From contig NZ_CM001792.1 in the NCBI RefSeq assembly GCF_000340475.1, positions 1 through 64,000 on the forward strand: DNA of 64,000 nt, given 5' to 3'. Of this stretch, positions 1-11,080 are shown piece by piece. Numbering within the stretch: position 1 is the first letter of the stretch; each line of letters opens with the position of its first letter. Below the pieces are notes generated by a model. That model saw nothing but the letters and a program-made list of their open reading frames with translations, had not been told where the DNA came from and did not search any database. Source of the stretch: Oceanobacillus kimchii X50 (lineage in GTDB: Bacteria > Bacillota > Bacilli > Bacillales > Amphibacillaceae). Both the position numbers and the translations under genes were made by a program.

Positions 1-2
1 CG

Positions 3-38
3 AAAAAAGAGTTAAGCAGATAGTGCTTAACTCTTTTT
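3..38 (+). terminator. Rho-independent terminator of an upstream gene
   Basis: A 10-bp perfect stem (GAGTTAAGCA with TGCTTAACTC, loop GATAG) is followed by a run of five T. It ends transcription of a gene lying before the window and separates it from the mgtC-like gene. The A-run before the stem could let it act on the opposite strand too. Confidence 0.85.
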
Positions 39-118
39 GTTATAAATTGATATTCATACGAAATAAACGCAAAGCATAATTATATACTTGGTTAACTAAT
101 AAGAGGGGAGGAATGTGT

Positions 119-817
119 ATGACTTCCTTATTGGAATATTTAATGGGAGAAGACTTTTTAATTATTGCTGGTAGATTATTCATAGCATTAATACTATCTG
201 GTTTAATTGGTTTTGAACGAGAAATTAATAATCATTCTGCGGGCTTTCGTACACACATATTAGTAGGTGTTGGTTCTTGTCTCATGATGATACTATCGCT
301 ATTTGGATTTTTAAATTTTATGGAAATGTATGATAATGTTCAATTTGACCCCGCACGTATTCCTTCCTATGTTATTAGTGGAATTGGGTTTTTAGGGGCA
401 GGTACCATTATTGTATACGGAGGAACGATACGGGGTCTTACTACAGCTGCATCTATATGGACTGTGGCAGGTATTGGCCTGGTTATCGGGGCAGGGATGT
501 ATAGTGTCGCAATTGTAGCAACACTTATTATCCTTGTTAGTTTAATCTTCCTAAATCAAATCGAAAATCTTTTCCCGAAATATAAGTCTAGCAACTTCTT
601 GGAAATCATTGTATCTGATGGATTTCATCTATCCACAGCTGTAGAAGTAATTGAAAAAAATCATTTTACTGTTAAACGGGTTGAGATTCAAACTCTAGAA
701 GGTGGACAAAGAAAAATACATGTTTGGACCAACCTAAGAAAAAATAAAGATTTGATGAATGTATTTGAGGAAATATCAAGTATGGACTCTGTTCAAAACA
801 TATCTAAATTAAATTAA
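119..817 (+). CDS. MgtC/SapB family inner membrane protein
   Basis: A 232-residue protein with an N-terminal membrane domain of about four to five helices in roughly the first 145 residues, followed by a soluble C-terminal ACT-like domain of about 80 residues. The motifs GLIGFERE, AGFRTHILV and GIGFLGAGTI, the last with ..RGLTTAASIW after it, are the conserved signature of the MgtC/SapB family. Members of this family in other bacteria are linked to low-magnesium growth or to modulation of ATP synthase; the exact role here is unknown. I chose ATG 119 because GGGGAGG lies 8 bases upstream; an in-frame ATG six bases earlier is too close to that site. It is monocistronic, between two terminators. 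Confidence 0.85.
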   Translation: MTSLLEYLMGEDFLIIAGRLFIALILSGLIGFEREINNHSAGFRTHILVGVGSCLMMILSLFGFLNFMEMYDNVQFDPARIPSYVISGIGFLGAGTIIVYGGTIRGLTTAASIWTVAGIGLVIGAGMYSVAIVATLIILVSLIFLNQIENLFPKYKSSNFLEIIVSDGFHLSTAVEVIEKNHFTVKRVEIQTLEGGQRKIHVWTNLRKNKDLMNVFEEISSMDSVQNISKLN

Positions 818-875
818 CCTTATAACGTAAGAGAATCTTAAAATAAAAAGGTCTCTTGCGATATAAGGTTTTTGT
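818..875 (+). terminator. Terminator after the mgtC-like gene
   Basis: CCTTATA pairs with TATAAGG, and an inner stem (CGTAAGAGA with TCTCTTGCG) extends it; a TTTTTG tract follows. The stem begins at the base after the stop codon, so it belongs to the mgtC-like gene. Confidence 0.8.
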
Positions 876-919
876 TTTGATTTTAGTATTTCTTGTCTAA
901 AATAAGATATGTAATCTAT

Positions 920-978
920 TTGCAACTTTATTTATTTCGCGTATAATAAAAATATAGTCAAAGATAGTCAAAGTCAAA
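920..978 (+). promoter_or_regulatory. ctsR operon promoter with CtsR operator
   Basis: TTGCAA at 920-925 and TATAAT at 942-947 are separated by 16 bases, a SigA-type promoter. Immediately downstream, at 956-972, is AGTCAAAgatAGTCAAA, which fits the known CtsR heptad direct repeat (A/GGTCAAA-N3-A/GGTCAAA). A third AGTCAAA overlaps at 972-978. CtsR bound here would cover the transcription start, so the operon should be autorepressed and released by heat or protein stress. Confidence 0.9.
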
Positions 979-1018
979 GAAATAAATTTTCATCTTAATA
1001 AGATATGAGGTGCAAATT

Positions 1019-1486
1019 ATGAGCAATATATCTGACATAATTGAGCAGTATTTAAAGCAAGTATTACAGTCACAAGGGAAAGATGTTATTGAAATTAAGC
1101 GTAGTGAGATTGCTGATCAATTTCAATGTGTACCTTCTCAAATTAACTATGTAATCAATACAAGGTTTACAATAGAGAAAGGATATATTGTTGAGAGTAA
1201 ACGTGGTGGCGGTGGATACATTCGGATTATGCGAATTCAGCATCAAAGTCAAGCTGTATTAATTGATGAGATTATCCAATTAATTGGTGATTCTATCCCA
1301 CAACGATCAGCAATAGATATTTTGGAAAGGTTATTAGAAGAGGATCTAGTTACAGAACGAGAAGCTAAACTAATGCTTTCTGCAATAGATAGAACGACGC
1401 TTGCTTTTCAATTACCTATAAGAGATGAAATTCGTGCTCGTATTTTAATCTCTATGTTAACAACACTGAAGTATTTGAATAAATAA
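1019..1486 (+). CDS. ctsR: Transcriptional repressor CtsR
   Basis: A 155-residue class III stress-gene repressor. The N-terminal winged helix-turn-helix carries the family hallmarks SEIADQFQCVPSQINYVI and the glycine-rich wing SKRGGGGYIRI; the C-terminal part is the dimerisation and McsB-response domain. ATG 1019 was chosen because MSNISDIIEQYL is the usual start and GAGGTG sits 6 bases upstream; a GTG nine bases earlier overlaps that site. In B. subtilis CtsR represses its own operon, clpP and clpE, and is inactivated on heat shock. It is first gene of ctsR-mcsA-mcsB-clpC and the operator in its promoter supports autoregulation. Confidence 0.97.
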   Translation: MSNISDIIEQYLKQVLQSQGKDVIEIKRSEIADQFQCVPSQINYVINTRFTIEKGYIVESKRGGGGYIRIMRIQHQSQAVLIDEIIQLIGDSIPQRSAIDILERLLEEDLVTEREAKLMLSAIDRTTLAFQLPIRDEIRARILISMLTTLKYLNK

Positions 1487-1508
1487 TTCATGTAAGGGGG
1501 AATGGATT

Positions 1509-2066
1509 TTGGAATGCCAAGAATGTCATGAAAACCCAGCGACACTTCATTTTAAACATGTTATTAATGGAGAGGAACGAAAGTTAAGTCTTTGTGAGGC
1601 GTGTGCAAAGAAAAAAGGTTATGTTACTTTCCCTGAAGAAGGGTATTCCCTTCATGACCTACTAACTGGATTATTTAATGTAGAAACATTAAATATGAAT
1701 TCAACAAGTAAGAATCAAATGAAACAGTTAAAAGAAATAAAATGCTCTTCATGTGGAATGACTTTTTCTGAGTTTAAAAAAATTGGAAAGTTCGGTTGTG
1801 CTAATTGTTATTCTTCATTTGCAAAAAAAGTTGAACCAATATTTCGCAGAGTTCATGCAGGAAACACAAAACATAATGGAAAAATTCCTAAACGAACAGG
1901 AATAAATCTACAAACTAGACGCCAGATCGAAATGTACAAACAAGAATTAAAAAACTTTATTGATAATGAAGAGTTTGAAAAAGCTGCTGAGTATAGAGAT
2001 AAAATTAAGGAACTACAAGCAAAGGCTTCGAAGAAAGATGATTTGAAAGAGGGTGATGATCAATGA
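1509..2066 (+). CDS. mcsA: McsA, zinc-binding activator of the McsB arginine kinase
   Basis: A 185-residue protein with two CxxC-type zinc knuckles (CQEC/CEAC near residues 3-33, CSSCG/CANC around 79-98) and a C-terminal UVR motif ([20 protein letters not shown]) that mediates contact with ClpC. In B. subtilis McsA activates McsB and is also needed under metal stress. The start is TTG 1509, seven bases after AAGGGGGA; MECQECHE matches the expected N-terminus. It overlaps mcsB by an ATGA junction, implying translational coupling. Confidence 0.95.
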   Translation: MECQECHENPATLHFKHVINGEERKLSLCEACAKKKGYVTFPEEGYSLHDLLTGLFNVETLNMNSTSKNQMKQLKEIKCSSCGMTFSEFKKIGKFGCANCYSSFAKKVEPIFRRVHAGNTKHNGKIPKRTGINLQTRRQIEMYKQELKNFIDNEEFEKAAEYRDKIKELQAKASKKDDLKEGDDQ

Positions 2067-3127
2067 CATTAGATAAATTTATTGATCAAGCAATTAGCCC
2101 TTGGATGCGTGAGGAAGGACCGGATAAAGATATCGTGATGAGTAGTCGAATTAGACTTGCTAGAAATTTTGCCGATCAAACGTATCCTATATTAGCTAAT
2201 GAAGAAAAATTAGTGGAGATTCAAGAATTTATTCGAGATGAGTATGCAAATAAATCTTTTCAAACTTATAAAGATTTGCAGTATGTTCCTTTGACAGATT
2301 TATCACCAGTTGAAAAAAGTGTACTAGTGGAAAAACATCTAATAAGTCCACATTTAATAAAACATTCCGATTATGCTGGTACATTAATCTCGGAAAATGA
2401 GCAAGTGTCCATAATGGTTAATGAGGAAGATCATCTTCGCATACAAGTATATTATCCAGGTCTTCAATTAAAAACCGCTTTAGAGCAATCATTTGCATTA
2501 GATGATTGGTTAGAAGAAAAAGTCGATTATGCATTTGACGAGACAAAAGGGTACTTAACAAGTTGCCCGACGAATGTTGGAACAGGAATGAGAGCTTCCG
2601 TGATGATGCACTTACCTGCATTGGTGCTAACCAAACAGATTAATCGTCTAATACCTGCGATTAGTCAATTTGGTCTTGTGGTAAGAGGGATTTATGGAGA
2701 AGGAAGTGAGGCGCTTGGAAATATATTTCAAGTGTCAAACCAAATCACCTTAGGTAAATCCGAACAAGATATTGTAGATGATTTAGAGAGTGTTGTTCAT
2801 CAACTAATTGAGCATGAACGAATGGCACGTAATCATATACTAGAAAGAACAGGAAAAAAATTAGAGGATCGTATTTTTCGTTCATACGGGACACTAGCAT
2901 ATAGCCGTATCATTGATTCTAAAGAAGCATCTAAATGTATTTCGGATGTTCGTCTAGGAATTGACTTAGGTTGGATAGACAATACTTCAGGGAACATTCT
3001 GAATGAATTAATGGTTCTTACACAGCCAGGCTTTTTACAACATTATGCGAATCGATCTCTCAGGCCGGATGAGCGTGATATTTTACGTGCGTCAGTTATT
3101 CGTGAGAGATTGAAGCTGGAAGAGTAA
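2063..3127 (+). CDS. mcsB: Protein-arginine kinase McsB
   Basis: A 354-residue phosphagen-kinase-fold enzyme that phosphorylates arginines in CtsR and in aggregated proteins, tagging them for ClpCP degradation. Family segments visible are [10 protein letters not shown] near residue 26 (phosphagen kinase arginine), [20 protein letters not shown] near 165-185 (nucleotide-binding loop) and [18 protein letters not shown] near 209. Length and all key segments are intact. Its start overlaps the mcsA stop by 4 bases. With mcsA and clpC it forms a complete quality-control module. Confidence 0.97.
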   Translation: MTLDKFIDQAISPWMREEGPDKDIVMSSRIRLARNFADQTYPILANEEKLVEIQEFIRDEYANKSFQTYKDLQYVPLTDLSPVEKSVLVEKHLISPHLIKHSDYAGTLISENEQVSIMVNEEDHLRIQVYYPGLQLKTALEQSFALDDWLEEKVDYAFDETKGYLTSCPTNVGTGMRASVMMHLPALVLTKQINRLIPAISQFGLVVRGIYGEGSEALGNIFQVSNQITLGKSEQDIVDDLESVVHQLIEHERMARNHILERTGKKLEDRIFRSYGTLAYSRIIDSKEASKCISDVRLGIDLGWIDNTSGNILNELMVLTQPGFLQHYANRSLRPDERDILRASVIRERLKLEE

Positions 3128-3287
3128 CGTCCTTTCTTTACCTGTTTAATAAAATGTTTAGAGACATGGAATGCAAGGGAATAAGTTAGAAGGCTTTTGT
3201 TTCTTCGGATAAATACATTCAAATATATAGCCGATATTCGACCTACCGATATCGATTAAATCTCAGAATAATAGGAGGAAAATCCTT

Positions 3288-5717
3288 ATGATGTTTGGAC
3301 GCTTTACAGAAAGAGCACAGAAAGTACTTGCACTATCGCAGGAAGAAGCAGTACGTCTAGGCCATAATAACATTGGAACAGAACACATTTTGCTAGGGCT
3401 TGTACGCGAAGGAGAAGGAATCGCAGCAAAAGCTTTACAATCTCTAGGTTTAGAGGTTTCGAAAATTCAAGAAGAAGTAGAGAAATTAATCGGAGTGGGT
3501 AAACAACCTACGCAATCGATTCACTATACACCTCGTGCAAAAAAAGTAGTAGAACTTTCTCAAGATGAAGCACGAAAACTAGGGCATTCTTATGTAGGTA
3601 CAGAGCACATCTTACTGGGCTTGATCAGAGAAGGAGAAGGTGTCGCTGCCAGAGTTCTTAATAATTTAGGTGTAAGTCTTAATAAAGCAAGACAACAAGT
3701 ACTGCAATTATTAGGAAGTAATGAATCTCAAGCTGGTCGTCAAGGACGTTCAGGACAACAGTCAAATGCAAGCACACCGACGTTGGATTCATTAGCCAGA
3801 GATTTAACTGTAAGTGCAAAAGAAGGCAAAATTGACCCGGTAATTGGGCGTTCTAAAGAAATTGAACGAGTGATTCAAGTGCTTAGCCGTCGTACAAAAA
3901 ACAATCCGGTATTGATTGGGGAACCTGGTGTAGGTAAAACAGCTGTAGCTGAAGGGCTTGCCCAGCAAATTATTGATAATGAAGTGCCAGAAACTTTACG
4001 TGATAAACGAGTAATGACATTAGATATGGGTACGGTTGTTGCTGGTACGAAATATCGCGGGGAATTTGAAGACCGCTTAAAGAAAGTAATGGAAGAAATT
4101 CGCCAAGCAGGTAATATTATTCTATTCATTGATGAGTTACACACACTTATTGGAGCTGGAGGAGCAGAAGGAGCTATTGATGCTTCGAATATCCTAAAAC
4201 CATCTCTTGCACGTGGAGAATTACAATGTATTGGTGCAACGACGCTAGATGAGTATCGAAAATATATTGAAAAAGACGCCGCATTAGAACGACGTTTCCA
4301 ACCAATTCAAGTAGACGAACCAACATTGGAAGAAACAATTCAAATTTTAAATGGCTTGCGTGATCGTTATGAAGCGCATCACCGCGTGACGATTACCGAT
4401 GAAGCAATTGAAGCAGCAGCGTCATTATCAGACCGCTATATTACCGATCGTTTCTTGCCAGACAAAGCGATTGATTTAATCGACGAAGCCGGATCAAAAG
4501 TTCGATTACGTTCGTATACTGTTCCACCAAACTTAAAAGAGCTGGAGCAAAAACTAGATGAGGTACGTAAAGAAAAAGATGCTGCAGTACAAAGTCAGGA
4601 ATTTGAAAAAGCTGCATCTTTACGAGACTCAGAGCAACGTTTCCGTGAAGAGTTAGAAACGACGAAAAATGAATGGAAAGAAAAACAAGGACAAACAGAT
4701 TCAGAAGTTACCATGGAAGATATTGCTGCGGTTGTTTCTATATGGACGGGGGTACCCGTATCTAAATTAACAAAAGATGAAAGCGATCGTCTTCTTAACA
4801 TGGAAGAAATCCTTCATGACCGTGTTATTGGGCAGTCTGAAGCTGTTAATGCAGTTGCTAAAGCGATACGACGTGCTCGTGCAGGATTAAAAGATCCAAA
4901 ACGTCCAATAGGTTCATTTATATTCTTAGGACCAACTGGAGTAGGTAAAACAGAACTTGCTCGTGCGCTAGCAGAAGTAATGTTTGCAGATGAAGATGCA
5001 ATGATCCGTATTGATATGTCAGAGTATATGGAAAGACATGCAACTTCACGATTGGTCGGTTCGCCGCCAGGATATGTTGGATATGATGAAGGTGGACAAT
5101 TAACTGAGAAAGTTCGTCGTAAGCCTTACTCTGTGGTTCTATTAGACGAGGTGGAAAAAGCTCATCCAGAAGTATTTAATATTCTTTTACAAGTGCTTGA
5201 AGATGGTCGCCTAACCGATTCAAAAGGAAGAGTGGTTGATTTTCGTAATACAGTTATCATCATGACTTCCAATGTTGGGGCAAGTGAATTAAAAAGAAAT
5301 AAATACGTTGGTTTCTCTTTAGATGATGAGGAGAAAGACTATAAAGATATGAAATCAAAAGTGATGGAAGAATTGAAGAAAGCTTTCCGTCCAGAGTTCC
5401 TAAACCGTATTGATGAAACTATTGTATTCCACTCTTTAGAAAAAGAACATATGAAGGATATTGTGACATTGATGGTAAAACAATTACAAAAACGATTAAA
5501 AGAACAAGACCTTCATTTATCATTAACGGATAAGGCAGTTGAAAAAATAGCTAATGAAGGCTTCGATCCAGAATACGGTGCTCGACCATTACGTCGATCC
5601 ATTCAAAAAAATATCGAAGACTTGTTATCAGAGGAGCTATTAAAAGGAGCCATTGAAAAAGAACAACAGGTTAAAATTGGATTAAATAATAAAGGTGAAT
5701 TTATTGTTTTACCATAG
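3288..5717 (+). CDS. clpC: ATP-dependent Clp protease ATP-binding subunit ClpC
   Basis: An 809-residue HSP100/AAA+ unfoldase. Domains in order: two Clp-N repeats (residues 1-145, each with the GTEHILLGL motif), AAA+ module 1 with Walker A GEPGVGKT at 211-218 and FIDELHTL, a middle coiled-coil with UVR motif ([13 protein letters not shown], near 440), and AAA+ module 2 with Walker A GPTGVGKT at 548-555 and the sensor GARPLRR. It threads substrates into ClpP, with adaptors such as MecA or the McsA/McsB pair. AGGAGG lies 8 bases before ATG 3288. No second CtsR operator is evident in the 160-base gap after mcsB, so it is probably read from the ctsR promoter. Confidence 0.98.
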   Translation: MMFGRFTERAQKVLALSQEEAVRLGHNNIGTEHILLGLVREGEGIAAKALQSLGLEVSKIQEEVEKLIGVGKQPTQSIHYTPRAKKVVELSQDEARKLGHSYVGTEHILLGLIREGEGVAARVLNNLGVSLNKARQQVLQLLGSNESQAGRQGRSGQQSNASTPTLDSLARDLTVSAKEGKIDPVIGRSKEIERVIQVLSRRTKNNPVLIGEPGVGKTAVAEGLAQQIIDNEVPETLRDKRVMTLDMGTVVAGTKYRGEFEDRLKKVMEEIRQAGNIILFIDELHTLIGAGGAEGAIDASNILKPSLARGELQCIGATTLDEYRKYIEKDAALERRFQPIQVDEPTLEETIQILNGLRDRYEAHHRVTITDEAIEAAASLSDRYITDRFLPDKAIDLIDEAGSKVRLRSYTVPPNLKELEQKLDEVRKEKDAAVQSQEFEKAASLRDSEQRFREELETTKNEWKEKQGQTDSEVTMEDIAAVVSIWTGVPVSKLTKDESDRLLNMEEILHDRVIGQSEAVNAVAKAIRRARAGLKDPKRPIGSFIFLGPTGVGKTELARALAEVMFADEDAMIRIDMSEYMERHATSRLVGSPPGYVGYDEGGQLTEKVRRKPYSVVLLDEVEKAHPEVFNILLQVLEDGRLTDSKGRVVDFRNTVIIMTSNVGASELKRNKYVGFSLDDEEKDYKDMKSKVMEELKKAFRPEFLNRIDETIVFHSLEKEHMKDIVTLMVKQLQKRLKEQDLHLSLTDKAVEKIANEGFDPEYGARPLRRSIQKNIEDLLSEELLKGAIEKEQQVKIGLNNKGEFIVLP

Positions 5718-5740
5718 AAAAAGGTAATATGATGGAATAG

Positions 5741-5779
5741 AAATAAAGCTAGAGGACTTGATTCTTCTAGCTTTTATTT
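5741..5779 (+). terminator. Terminator after clpC
   Basis: AAATAAAGCTAGA pairs with TTCTAGCTTTTATTT around a short loop. The stem ends in a T-rich tract, closing the ctsR-clpC operon before radA. Confidence 0.8.
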
Positions 5780-5912
5780 CCATTTAAGGGATTTTTATGT
5801 CAAAACGCCTGGTTGTGGCATAAATATGGAAGATGAATTTGTAAATTGATAGCTTTCTGTAACCTACTACATAAAAAAATAGGCTACAATAATAGAGAAG
5901 GGGTTAATAAAT

Positions 5913-7292
5913 TTGGCAAAACGAAAAACAAAGTTTGTATGTCAGGAATGTGGATATGAATCAGCTAAATGGATGGGAAAATGTCCGGCTTGTCATCAAT
6001 GGAATACCATGGTGGAGGAAATAGATCCAGCTTCGGTTAAAGGTCGGACAGGCTATGCTACTAGTACGACATCTGCAGGTGCAGGTAAGCCTGAAAAAAT
6101 CACAGCGATTGAATCGAAGAAAGAACCTAGAATTACTACGAACATGAAAGAGTTCAACAGAGTGCTAGGTGGCGGAATTGTACTAGGTTCACTTGTTTTA
6201 ATTGGAGGAGATCCGGGTATTGGTAAGTCAACCTTATTACTCCAAATATCCTCTCAATTAGCAGAAAAAGATATGTCAGTACTTTATGTTTCTGGAGAGG
6301 AATCAACTCGTCAAACAAAATTACGTGCAGATCGACTCGATATTGCAACAGATCAGTTGTATGTTTTATCAGAAACCAATTTATATGATATTAGTAAACA
6401 GGTAGAAGAAGTAAAACCGTCCTTTGTAGTAATCGATTCGATACAAACCATATTTAAAGAAGAAGTAACGAGTGCTCCAGGAAGTGTTTCTCAAGTACGT
6501 GAATGTACAATGGAGCTAATGAAAATAGCAAAATCAAATGGAATACCTATTTTTATTGTTGGTCATGTAACAAAAGAAGGTTCCATTGCTGGTCCTCGAT
6601 TATTAGAACATATGGTAGATGCTGTTCTATATTTTGAAGGCGAGCGTCATCACACATATCGTATATTACGAGGAGTAAAGAACCGTTTTGGTAGTACGAA
6701 TGAAATGGGAATATTTGAGATGAAAGAAGAGGGATTACGAGAAGTAATGAATCCGTCTGAGATATTTCTAGAAGAACGATCAGAAGGGGCAGCTGGGTCG
6801 ACAGTTGTAGCATCGATGGAAGGAACGAGAACGGTATTGGTAGAAATTCAAGCATTAATTTCTCCCACTAGCTTTGGAAATCCTCGTCGTACTGCAACAG
6901 GAATAGACCATAATCGTGTACCGTTGTTAATGGCCGTTTTAGAAAAACGTGTCGGTTTGATGCTTCAAAATCAAGACGCATATATAAAAGTTGCTGGCGG
7001 CGTAAAGTTAGATGAGCCAGCTATTGATCTAGCATTAGCTGTAAGTATCGCTTCTAGCTTTCGAAATCAACCAACGAATCCGAATGATATTTTTGTAGGT
7101 GAAGTAGGTTTAACTGGTGAGATTAGAAGGGTTTCTCGAATTGAGCAACGTGTACAAGAAGCGGCGAAATTAGGTTTTAAACGCGTAATATGTCCAAAAA
7201 ATAATTTGGATGGTTGGAATTATCCTAGTGGAATTGATGTCATTGGTGTATCAAGTGTACAAGAGGCTTTAGATATTGGATTACGTCATTAA
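5913..7292 (+). CDS. radA: DNA repair protein RadA (Sms)
   Basis: A 459-residue RecA-like branch-migration helicase used in recombination and repair. An N-terminal C4 zinc finger is complete (Cys 10, 13, 24, 27), the Walker A motif GGDPGIGKS is at 98-106, the RadA-specific KNRFG motif is at 256-260, and the C-terminal Lon-protease-like domain lacks protease function in this family. The start is TTG 5913 with GAAGGGG upstream. In B. subtilis radA is followed by disA, whose c-di-AMP synthesis RadA inhibits. Here the next gene is yacL, so disA is missing from its usual place. Confidence 0.97.
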   Translation: MAKRKTKFVCQECGYESAKWMGKCPACHQWNTMVEEIDPASVKGRTGYATSTTSAGAGKPEKITAIESKKEPRITTNMKEFNRVLGGGIVLGSLVLIGGDPGIGKSTLLLQISSQLAEKDMSVLYVSGEESTRQTKLRADRLDIATDQLYVLSETNLYDISKQVEEVKPSFVVIDSIQTIFKEEVTSAPGSVSQVRECTMELMKIAKSNGIPIFIVGHVTKEGSIAGPRLLEHMVDAVLYFEGERHHTYRILRGVKNRFGSTNEMGIFEMKEEGLREVMNPSEIFLEERSEGAAGSTVVASMEGTRTVLVEIQALISPTSFGNPRRTATGIDHNRVPLLMAVLEKRVGLMLQNQDAYIKVAGGVKLDEPAIDLALAVSIASSFRNQPTNPNDIFVGEVGLTGEIRRVSRIEQRVQEAAKLGFKRVICPKNNLDGWNYPSGIDVIGVSSVQEALDIGLRH

Positions 7293-7371
7293 TATTTCTT
7301 TTTATTCTATGAAAAAACCTTATGGGATACTTTTCCAAATAATAGGCAATACTAGGGTTAGGAGGTGAGCG

Positions 7372-8463
7372 ATGGTGCTTAAAAAGATAGTTCATTTATT
7401 CTTTATTATATTAGGTGGTACCGTCGGGTATTTATATATACCGGAAATTTTTAGTTTGTTAAACGTAACAGATCCTGCATGGTTGAATTCGCCGATATTA
7501 GGTATGATTATTGGTGCTATTATATTCTTCATACTCTCCTACTTATTGGTTGATTATATTGCAGGTTTCTTACGCTGGGTTGAGGATGCGCTTATTAAAC
7601 TCCCAGCGATGGATTTATTTTTTGGAAGTATTGGTCTGATCGTAGGTTTAGTGATTGCGTATTTTATCAATATACCGCTTCAAGATACAGGAATTCATAT
7701 CTTGTCACAGGTATTACCATTTTTCATTATGATTACCTTTGGATACTTAGGATTCCAAGTAGGCTTTCGAAGACGTGAAGAATTTGGCAATTTAATGCGG
7801 GCTAATAAAAAGGGACGTCGTATTCCAGAAGAAAATGCAGCACCGGCTGATAAACCAAAGGCGAAGATTTTAGATACAAGTGTAATTATTGATGGAAGAA
7901 TTGCAGACATTTGTCAAACGAACTTTCTAGAAGGAACCATAGTCATTCCACAATTTGTTTTAGGAGAATTACAGCATATTGCTGATTCATCGGACACGTT
8001 AAAACGTAATCGTGGTCGTCGTGGATTGGATATCTTAAATCGTATTCAAAAGGAATTACCGATTAATGTGGAAATATATGAGGGAGACTTTGAGGATATC
8101 CAAGAGGTTGATAGTAAACTGATTAAATTAGCGAAAGTAATCAATGGTATTGTCGTGACGAACGATTTTAACTTGAATAAGGTTTGTGATTTTCAAGGAG
8201 TAAACGTTCTGAACATTAATGACCTAGCGAATGCGGTAAAACCAGTCGTATTACCTGGTGAAGAATTACATGTACAGGTTATTAAAGATGGGAAAGAGCA
8301 AAACCAAGGTGTTGCTTATTTAGATGATGGTACGATGATTGTCGTTGAAGAAGGCAGAGACTATATTGGAAAAAATATTGAAGTAGTTATTACGAGTGTT
8401 TTACAAACTTCTGCAGGTAGAATGATATTTGCAAAACCAAAATTACTTGAAAAAGCGCTCTAA
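7372..8463 (+). CDS. yacL: YacL: membrane-anchored PIN/TRAM domain protein
   Basis: A 363-residue protein with about four transmembrane helices in the first 130 residues, then a PIN nuclease-like domain beginning at [17 protein letters not shown], with acidic residues at LDTSVIID and VVTNDFNLN, and a C-terminal TRAM domain ([19 protein letters not shown]). The architecture is typical of the Bacillales YacL/PIN-TRAM family, whose substrate is not established. ATG 7372 follows TAGGAGGTGAGCG. A terminator follows. In B. subtilis ispD and ispF lie between yacL and gltX; here they do not. Confidence 0.93.
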   Translation: MVLKKIVHLFFIILGGTVGYLYIPEIFSLLNVTDPAWLNSPILGMIIGAIIFFILSYLLVDYIAGFLRWVEDALIKLPAMDLFFGSIGLIVGLVIAYFINIPLQDTGIHILSQVLPFFIMITFGYLGFQVGFRRREEFGNLMRANKKGRRIPEENAAPADKPKAKILDTSVIIDGRIADICQTNFLEGTIVIPQFVLGELQHIADSSDTLKRNRGRRGLDILNRIQKELPINVEIYEGDFEDIQEVDSKLIKLAKVINGIVVTNDFNLNKVCDFQGVNVLNINDLANAVKPVVLPGEELHVQVIKDGKEQNQGVAYLDDGTMIVVEEGRDYIGKNIEVVITSVLQTSAGRMIFAKPKLLEKAL

Positions 8464-8490
8464 AAAGGGTATAACTGATAAAGGACGAAG

Positions 8491-8524
8491 AAAAGTGATA
8501 ACATGAAATATGTTATCACTTTTT
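8491..8524 (+). terminator. Terminator after yacL
   Basis: AAAAGTGATAACAT pairs perfectly with ATGTTATCACTTTT around a 4-6 base loop, followed by T. It separates yacL from gltX. Confidence 0.88.
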
Positions 8525-8585
8525 CATATAGAACTTATTCGATGATAAGCGAATTCATATTTATTTCCTAAGGAGGCAACAAGTA

Positions 8586-10055
8586 ATGAGTCAAGAAGTT
8601 CGCGTGCGTTATGCTCCAAGTCCAACCGGACATTTGCATATTGGGAATGCACGAACTGCATTATTTAATTATTTATATGCAAAGCATTTTGATGGAAAGT
8701 TTATTATCCGTACGGAAGATACAGATGATAAAAGAAATGTTGAAGGTGGCGAAGAAAGCCAATTAAAATACTTAAAATGGTTAGGGCTCCAGTGGGATGA
8801 AGGTGCTGATATCGGTGGAGAGTACGGCCCTTATCGTCAAACGGAACGCCTTGATATTTATCAAAGATACCTTGATGAATTATTTGCGAAGAATTTAGCT
8901 TATAAATGCTATATGACAGAAGATGAATTAGAAGCAGAACGTGAAGAGCAACGCCAAAATGGACAAGTTCCAAAATATTCTGGAGCTCATCGAGATTTAA
9001 CACCAGAACAGATCGAACAATTTGAAGCAGAAGGTCGTCAACCAAGTATTCGTTTCCGAGTTCCAGAGAACACTACGTATACATTTAATGATCTAGTGCG
9101 CGGACCGATTACATTCGAGTCAAGTGATTTTGGTGACTGGGTTATCGTGAAGAAGAATGGAATTCCAACCTATAATTTTGCAGTAGCGATTGATGATCAT
9201 TTAATGAAAATCAGTGATGTTTTGCGTGGGGAAGAACATATCTCGAATACTCCGAAGCAAATGATGATATTTGATGCATTTGGTTGGGAAGCTCCACGTT
9301 ATGGACATATGACACTTATCCTTAATGAAGAGCGAAAGAAATTAAGTAAGCGTGATGAACATATTCTCCAATTTATTGAGCAATATCGTAATCTTGGCTA
9401 TTTACCTGAAGCGATGTTTAATTTCATTAGCTTACTCGGATGGTCTCCGGTTGGGGAAGAAGAGATGTTCACACAAGCGCAACTGATTGAAATTTTTGAT
9501 CCAGAACGTCTATCTACTTCTGCTGCAATCTTTGACCAACATAAACTGAAATGGATGAATAACGAGTACATTAAAGCAGCGGATCTTGATAGAGTTATTG
9601 ATCTTGCATTGCCGCATTTAATAAAAGCAGGAAAACTGCCAGAGGAAATGGATGAAGAAACTCGTCAATGGGCAGAAAATGTGATCTCGCTTTATCGTGA
9701 ACAGTTACGTTATGGTGCGGAGATTGTTGAACTTACAGAACTATTTTTCCAAAAAGAACTTTCTTATGATGAAGCAGCATGGGAAGTGCTTAATGGGGAA
9801 CAAGTTCCGGAAGTGCTACAAGTTTTTACGGATAAGTTGATTCACTTGGAATCGTTTGATAAAGACTCTATAAAAGCTCAATTTAAAGCAACACAGAAAG
9901 AAACTGGTCATCGTGGTAAAAAATTATTCATGCCAATTCGTGTTGCGACAACTGGTCAAATGCATGGCCCTGAACTGCCATTTGCGATTGAGTTACTAGG
10001 TAGAGACATTATTCTTGATCGATTGGATAAACTATTGAAAGAAATGGGAGCATAA
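8586..10055 (+). CDS. gltX: Glutamyl-tRNA synthetase
   Basis: A 489-residue class I aminoacyl-tRNA synthetase charging tRNA-Glu, and in Bacillales also tRNA-Gln, which is later amidated by GatCAB (established for the group). The HIGH signature appears as [14 protein letters not shown] near residues 11-24 and the KMSKS equivalent as KKLSKRD near 255. The C-terminal anticodon-binding domain is complete. AAGGAGG precedes ATG 8586 by 8 bases. It is followed by a T-box leader, so cysE-cysS is a separately controlled unit. Confidence 0.98.
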   Translation: MSQEVRVRYAPSPTGHLHIGNARTALFNYLYAKHFDGKFIIRTEDTDDKRNVEGGEESQLKYLKWLGLQWDEGADIGGEYGPYRQTERLDIYQRYLDELFAKNLAYKCYMTEDELEAEREEQRQNGQVPKYSGAHRDLTPEQIEQFEAEGRQPSIRFRVPENTTYTFNDLVRGPITFESSDFGDWVIVKKNGIPTYNFAVAIDDHLMKISDVLRGEEHISNTPKQMMIFDAFGWEAPRYGHMTLILNEERKKLSKRDEHILQFIEQYRNLGYLPEAMFNFISLLGWSPVGEEEMFTQAQLIEIFDPERLSTSAAIFDQHKLKWMNNEYIKAADLDRVIDLALPHLIKAGKLPEEMDEETRQWAENVISLYREQLRYGAEIVELTELFFQKELSYDEAAWEVLNGEQVPEVLQVFTDKLIHLESFDKDSIKAQFKATQKETGHRGKKLFMPIRVATTGQMHGPELPFAIELLGRDIILDRLDKLLKEMGA

Positions 10056-10149
10056 GGATTCACATTTAGGCGAATTTGTAATATATTAAGCATATAGAAA
10101 CCCGATAAATATGAGCTATTAAAATAGATAAAACGTAGAAGAGGGAAAG

Positions 10150-10380
10150 TAAGATTAATTTGTTTACACAGAGAGAACCACGTTTGCTGAAAGTGGCTTT
10201 AAGCAATTAATCTGAAGTGCTCCTCGGAGTCTGTGATGGAAAATGTAGAGTACATCACAGCGGGAACTCTGCCGTTATAGGAGTCAAGTTGAGAGAAGTA
10301 ATGGTATAACCCTTCTCTAAACAGAGTGGAACCGCGCGAGAGGCGTCTCTGTGTATATCATACACAGAGACGCTTTTTTA
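10150..10380 (+). ncRNA. T-box riboswitch, tRNA-Cys type, controlling cysE-cysS
   Basis: The conserved T-box sequence AGAGTGGAACCGCG lies at 10323-10336. It is followed by a strong terminator (GCGTCTCTGTGTA pairing with TACACAGAGACGC, then TTTTTT) at 10343-10379. Upstream is a long structured stem I region starting near AGATTAATT at 10151. A TGC (Cys) triplet in the segment GAAGTGCTCC is the likely specifier, consistent with the downstream cysE and cysS. Uncharged tRNA-Cys should stabilise the antiterminator and allow read-through. The 5' boundary is approximate. Confidence 0.93.
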
Positions 10381-10402
10381 ATGCAGGAAGGAGGTTTTCC
10401 GT

Positions 10403-11080
10403 TTGGGTATTTTTAAAATGATGAAAGAGGATATGGATGTTGTATTTGAGCAGGACCCAGCTGCTAGAACGTATGTTGAAGTAATGCTTACGTATTCGGG
10501 ATTACATGCTGTATGGTCACATCGTGTTGCCCATTGGTTTTATAATAAGCGATTATTGTTTATTGCACGTGTGATTTCACAATTAAGTCGGTTTTTCACT
10601 GGAATCGAAATCCATCCTGGAGCAAAAATAGGCCGTCGATTATTTATTGATCATGGGATGGGAGTTGTCATCGGAGAAACATGTGAGATAGGCAATAATG
10701 TTACCATTTTTCAAGGAGTAACCCTTGGTGGTACCGGTAAAGAAAAAGGTAAACGCCATCCGACTCTAAAGGATAATGCGCTGATTGCAACTGGCGCCAA
10801 AGTACTTGGTGCGATTACGATTGGTGAAAATTCAAAAGTCGGTGGCGGATCAGTCGTGCTCAAGGATGTCCCAGATAATTCCACGGTTGTAGGTGTTCCT
10901 GGGCAAGTAGTCGTACAAGATGGAAAAAGAGTACGAAGAGACCTCGATCATCATAAAATACCAGATCCTGTCTCTGATAAGTGTGAAAATTTACAGACAC
11001 AAATAGACGAGTTAACAGCGGAAATTGCTTCGTTGAAAGAGGAAAGGAGAACTTTAGAAAATGACCATTCAAATATATAA
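10403..11080 (+). CDS. cysE: Serine O-acetyltransferase
   Basis: A 225-residue enzyme that acetylates L-serine with acetyl-CoA, the first step of cysteine synthesis. It has the N-terminal helical region and a C-terminal left-handed beta-helix with hexapeptide repeats ([34 protein letters not shown]), including the catalytic His/Asp region. The start TTG 10403 lies 8 bases after AAGGAGG. It ends in a charged helix and overlaps cysS by 20 bases, so the two are co-translated. Placement behind a Cys T-box ties cysteine supply and charging to the same signal. Confidence 0.96.
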   Translation: MGIFKMMKEDMDVVFEQDPAARTYVEVMLTYSGLHAVWSHRVAHWFYNKRLLFIARVISQLSRFFTGIEIHPGAKIGRRLFIDHGMGVVIGETCEIGNNVTIFQGVTLGGTGKEKGKRHPTLKDNALIATGAKVLGAITIGENSKVGGGSVVLKDVPDNSTVVGVPGQVVVQDGKRVRRDLDHHKIPDPVSDKCENLQTQIDELTAEIASLKEERRTLENDHSNI

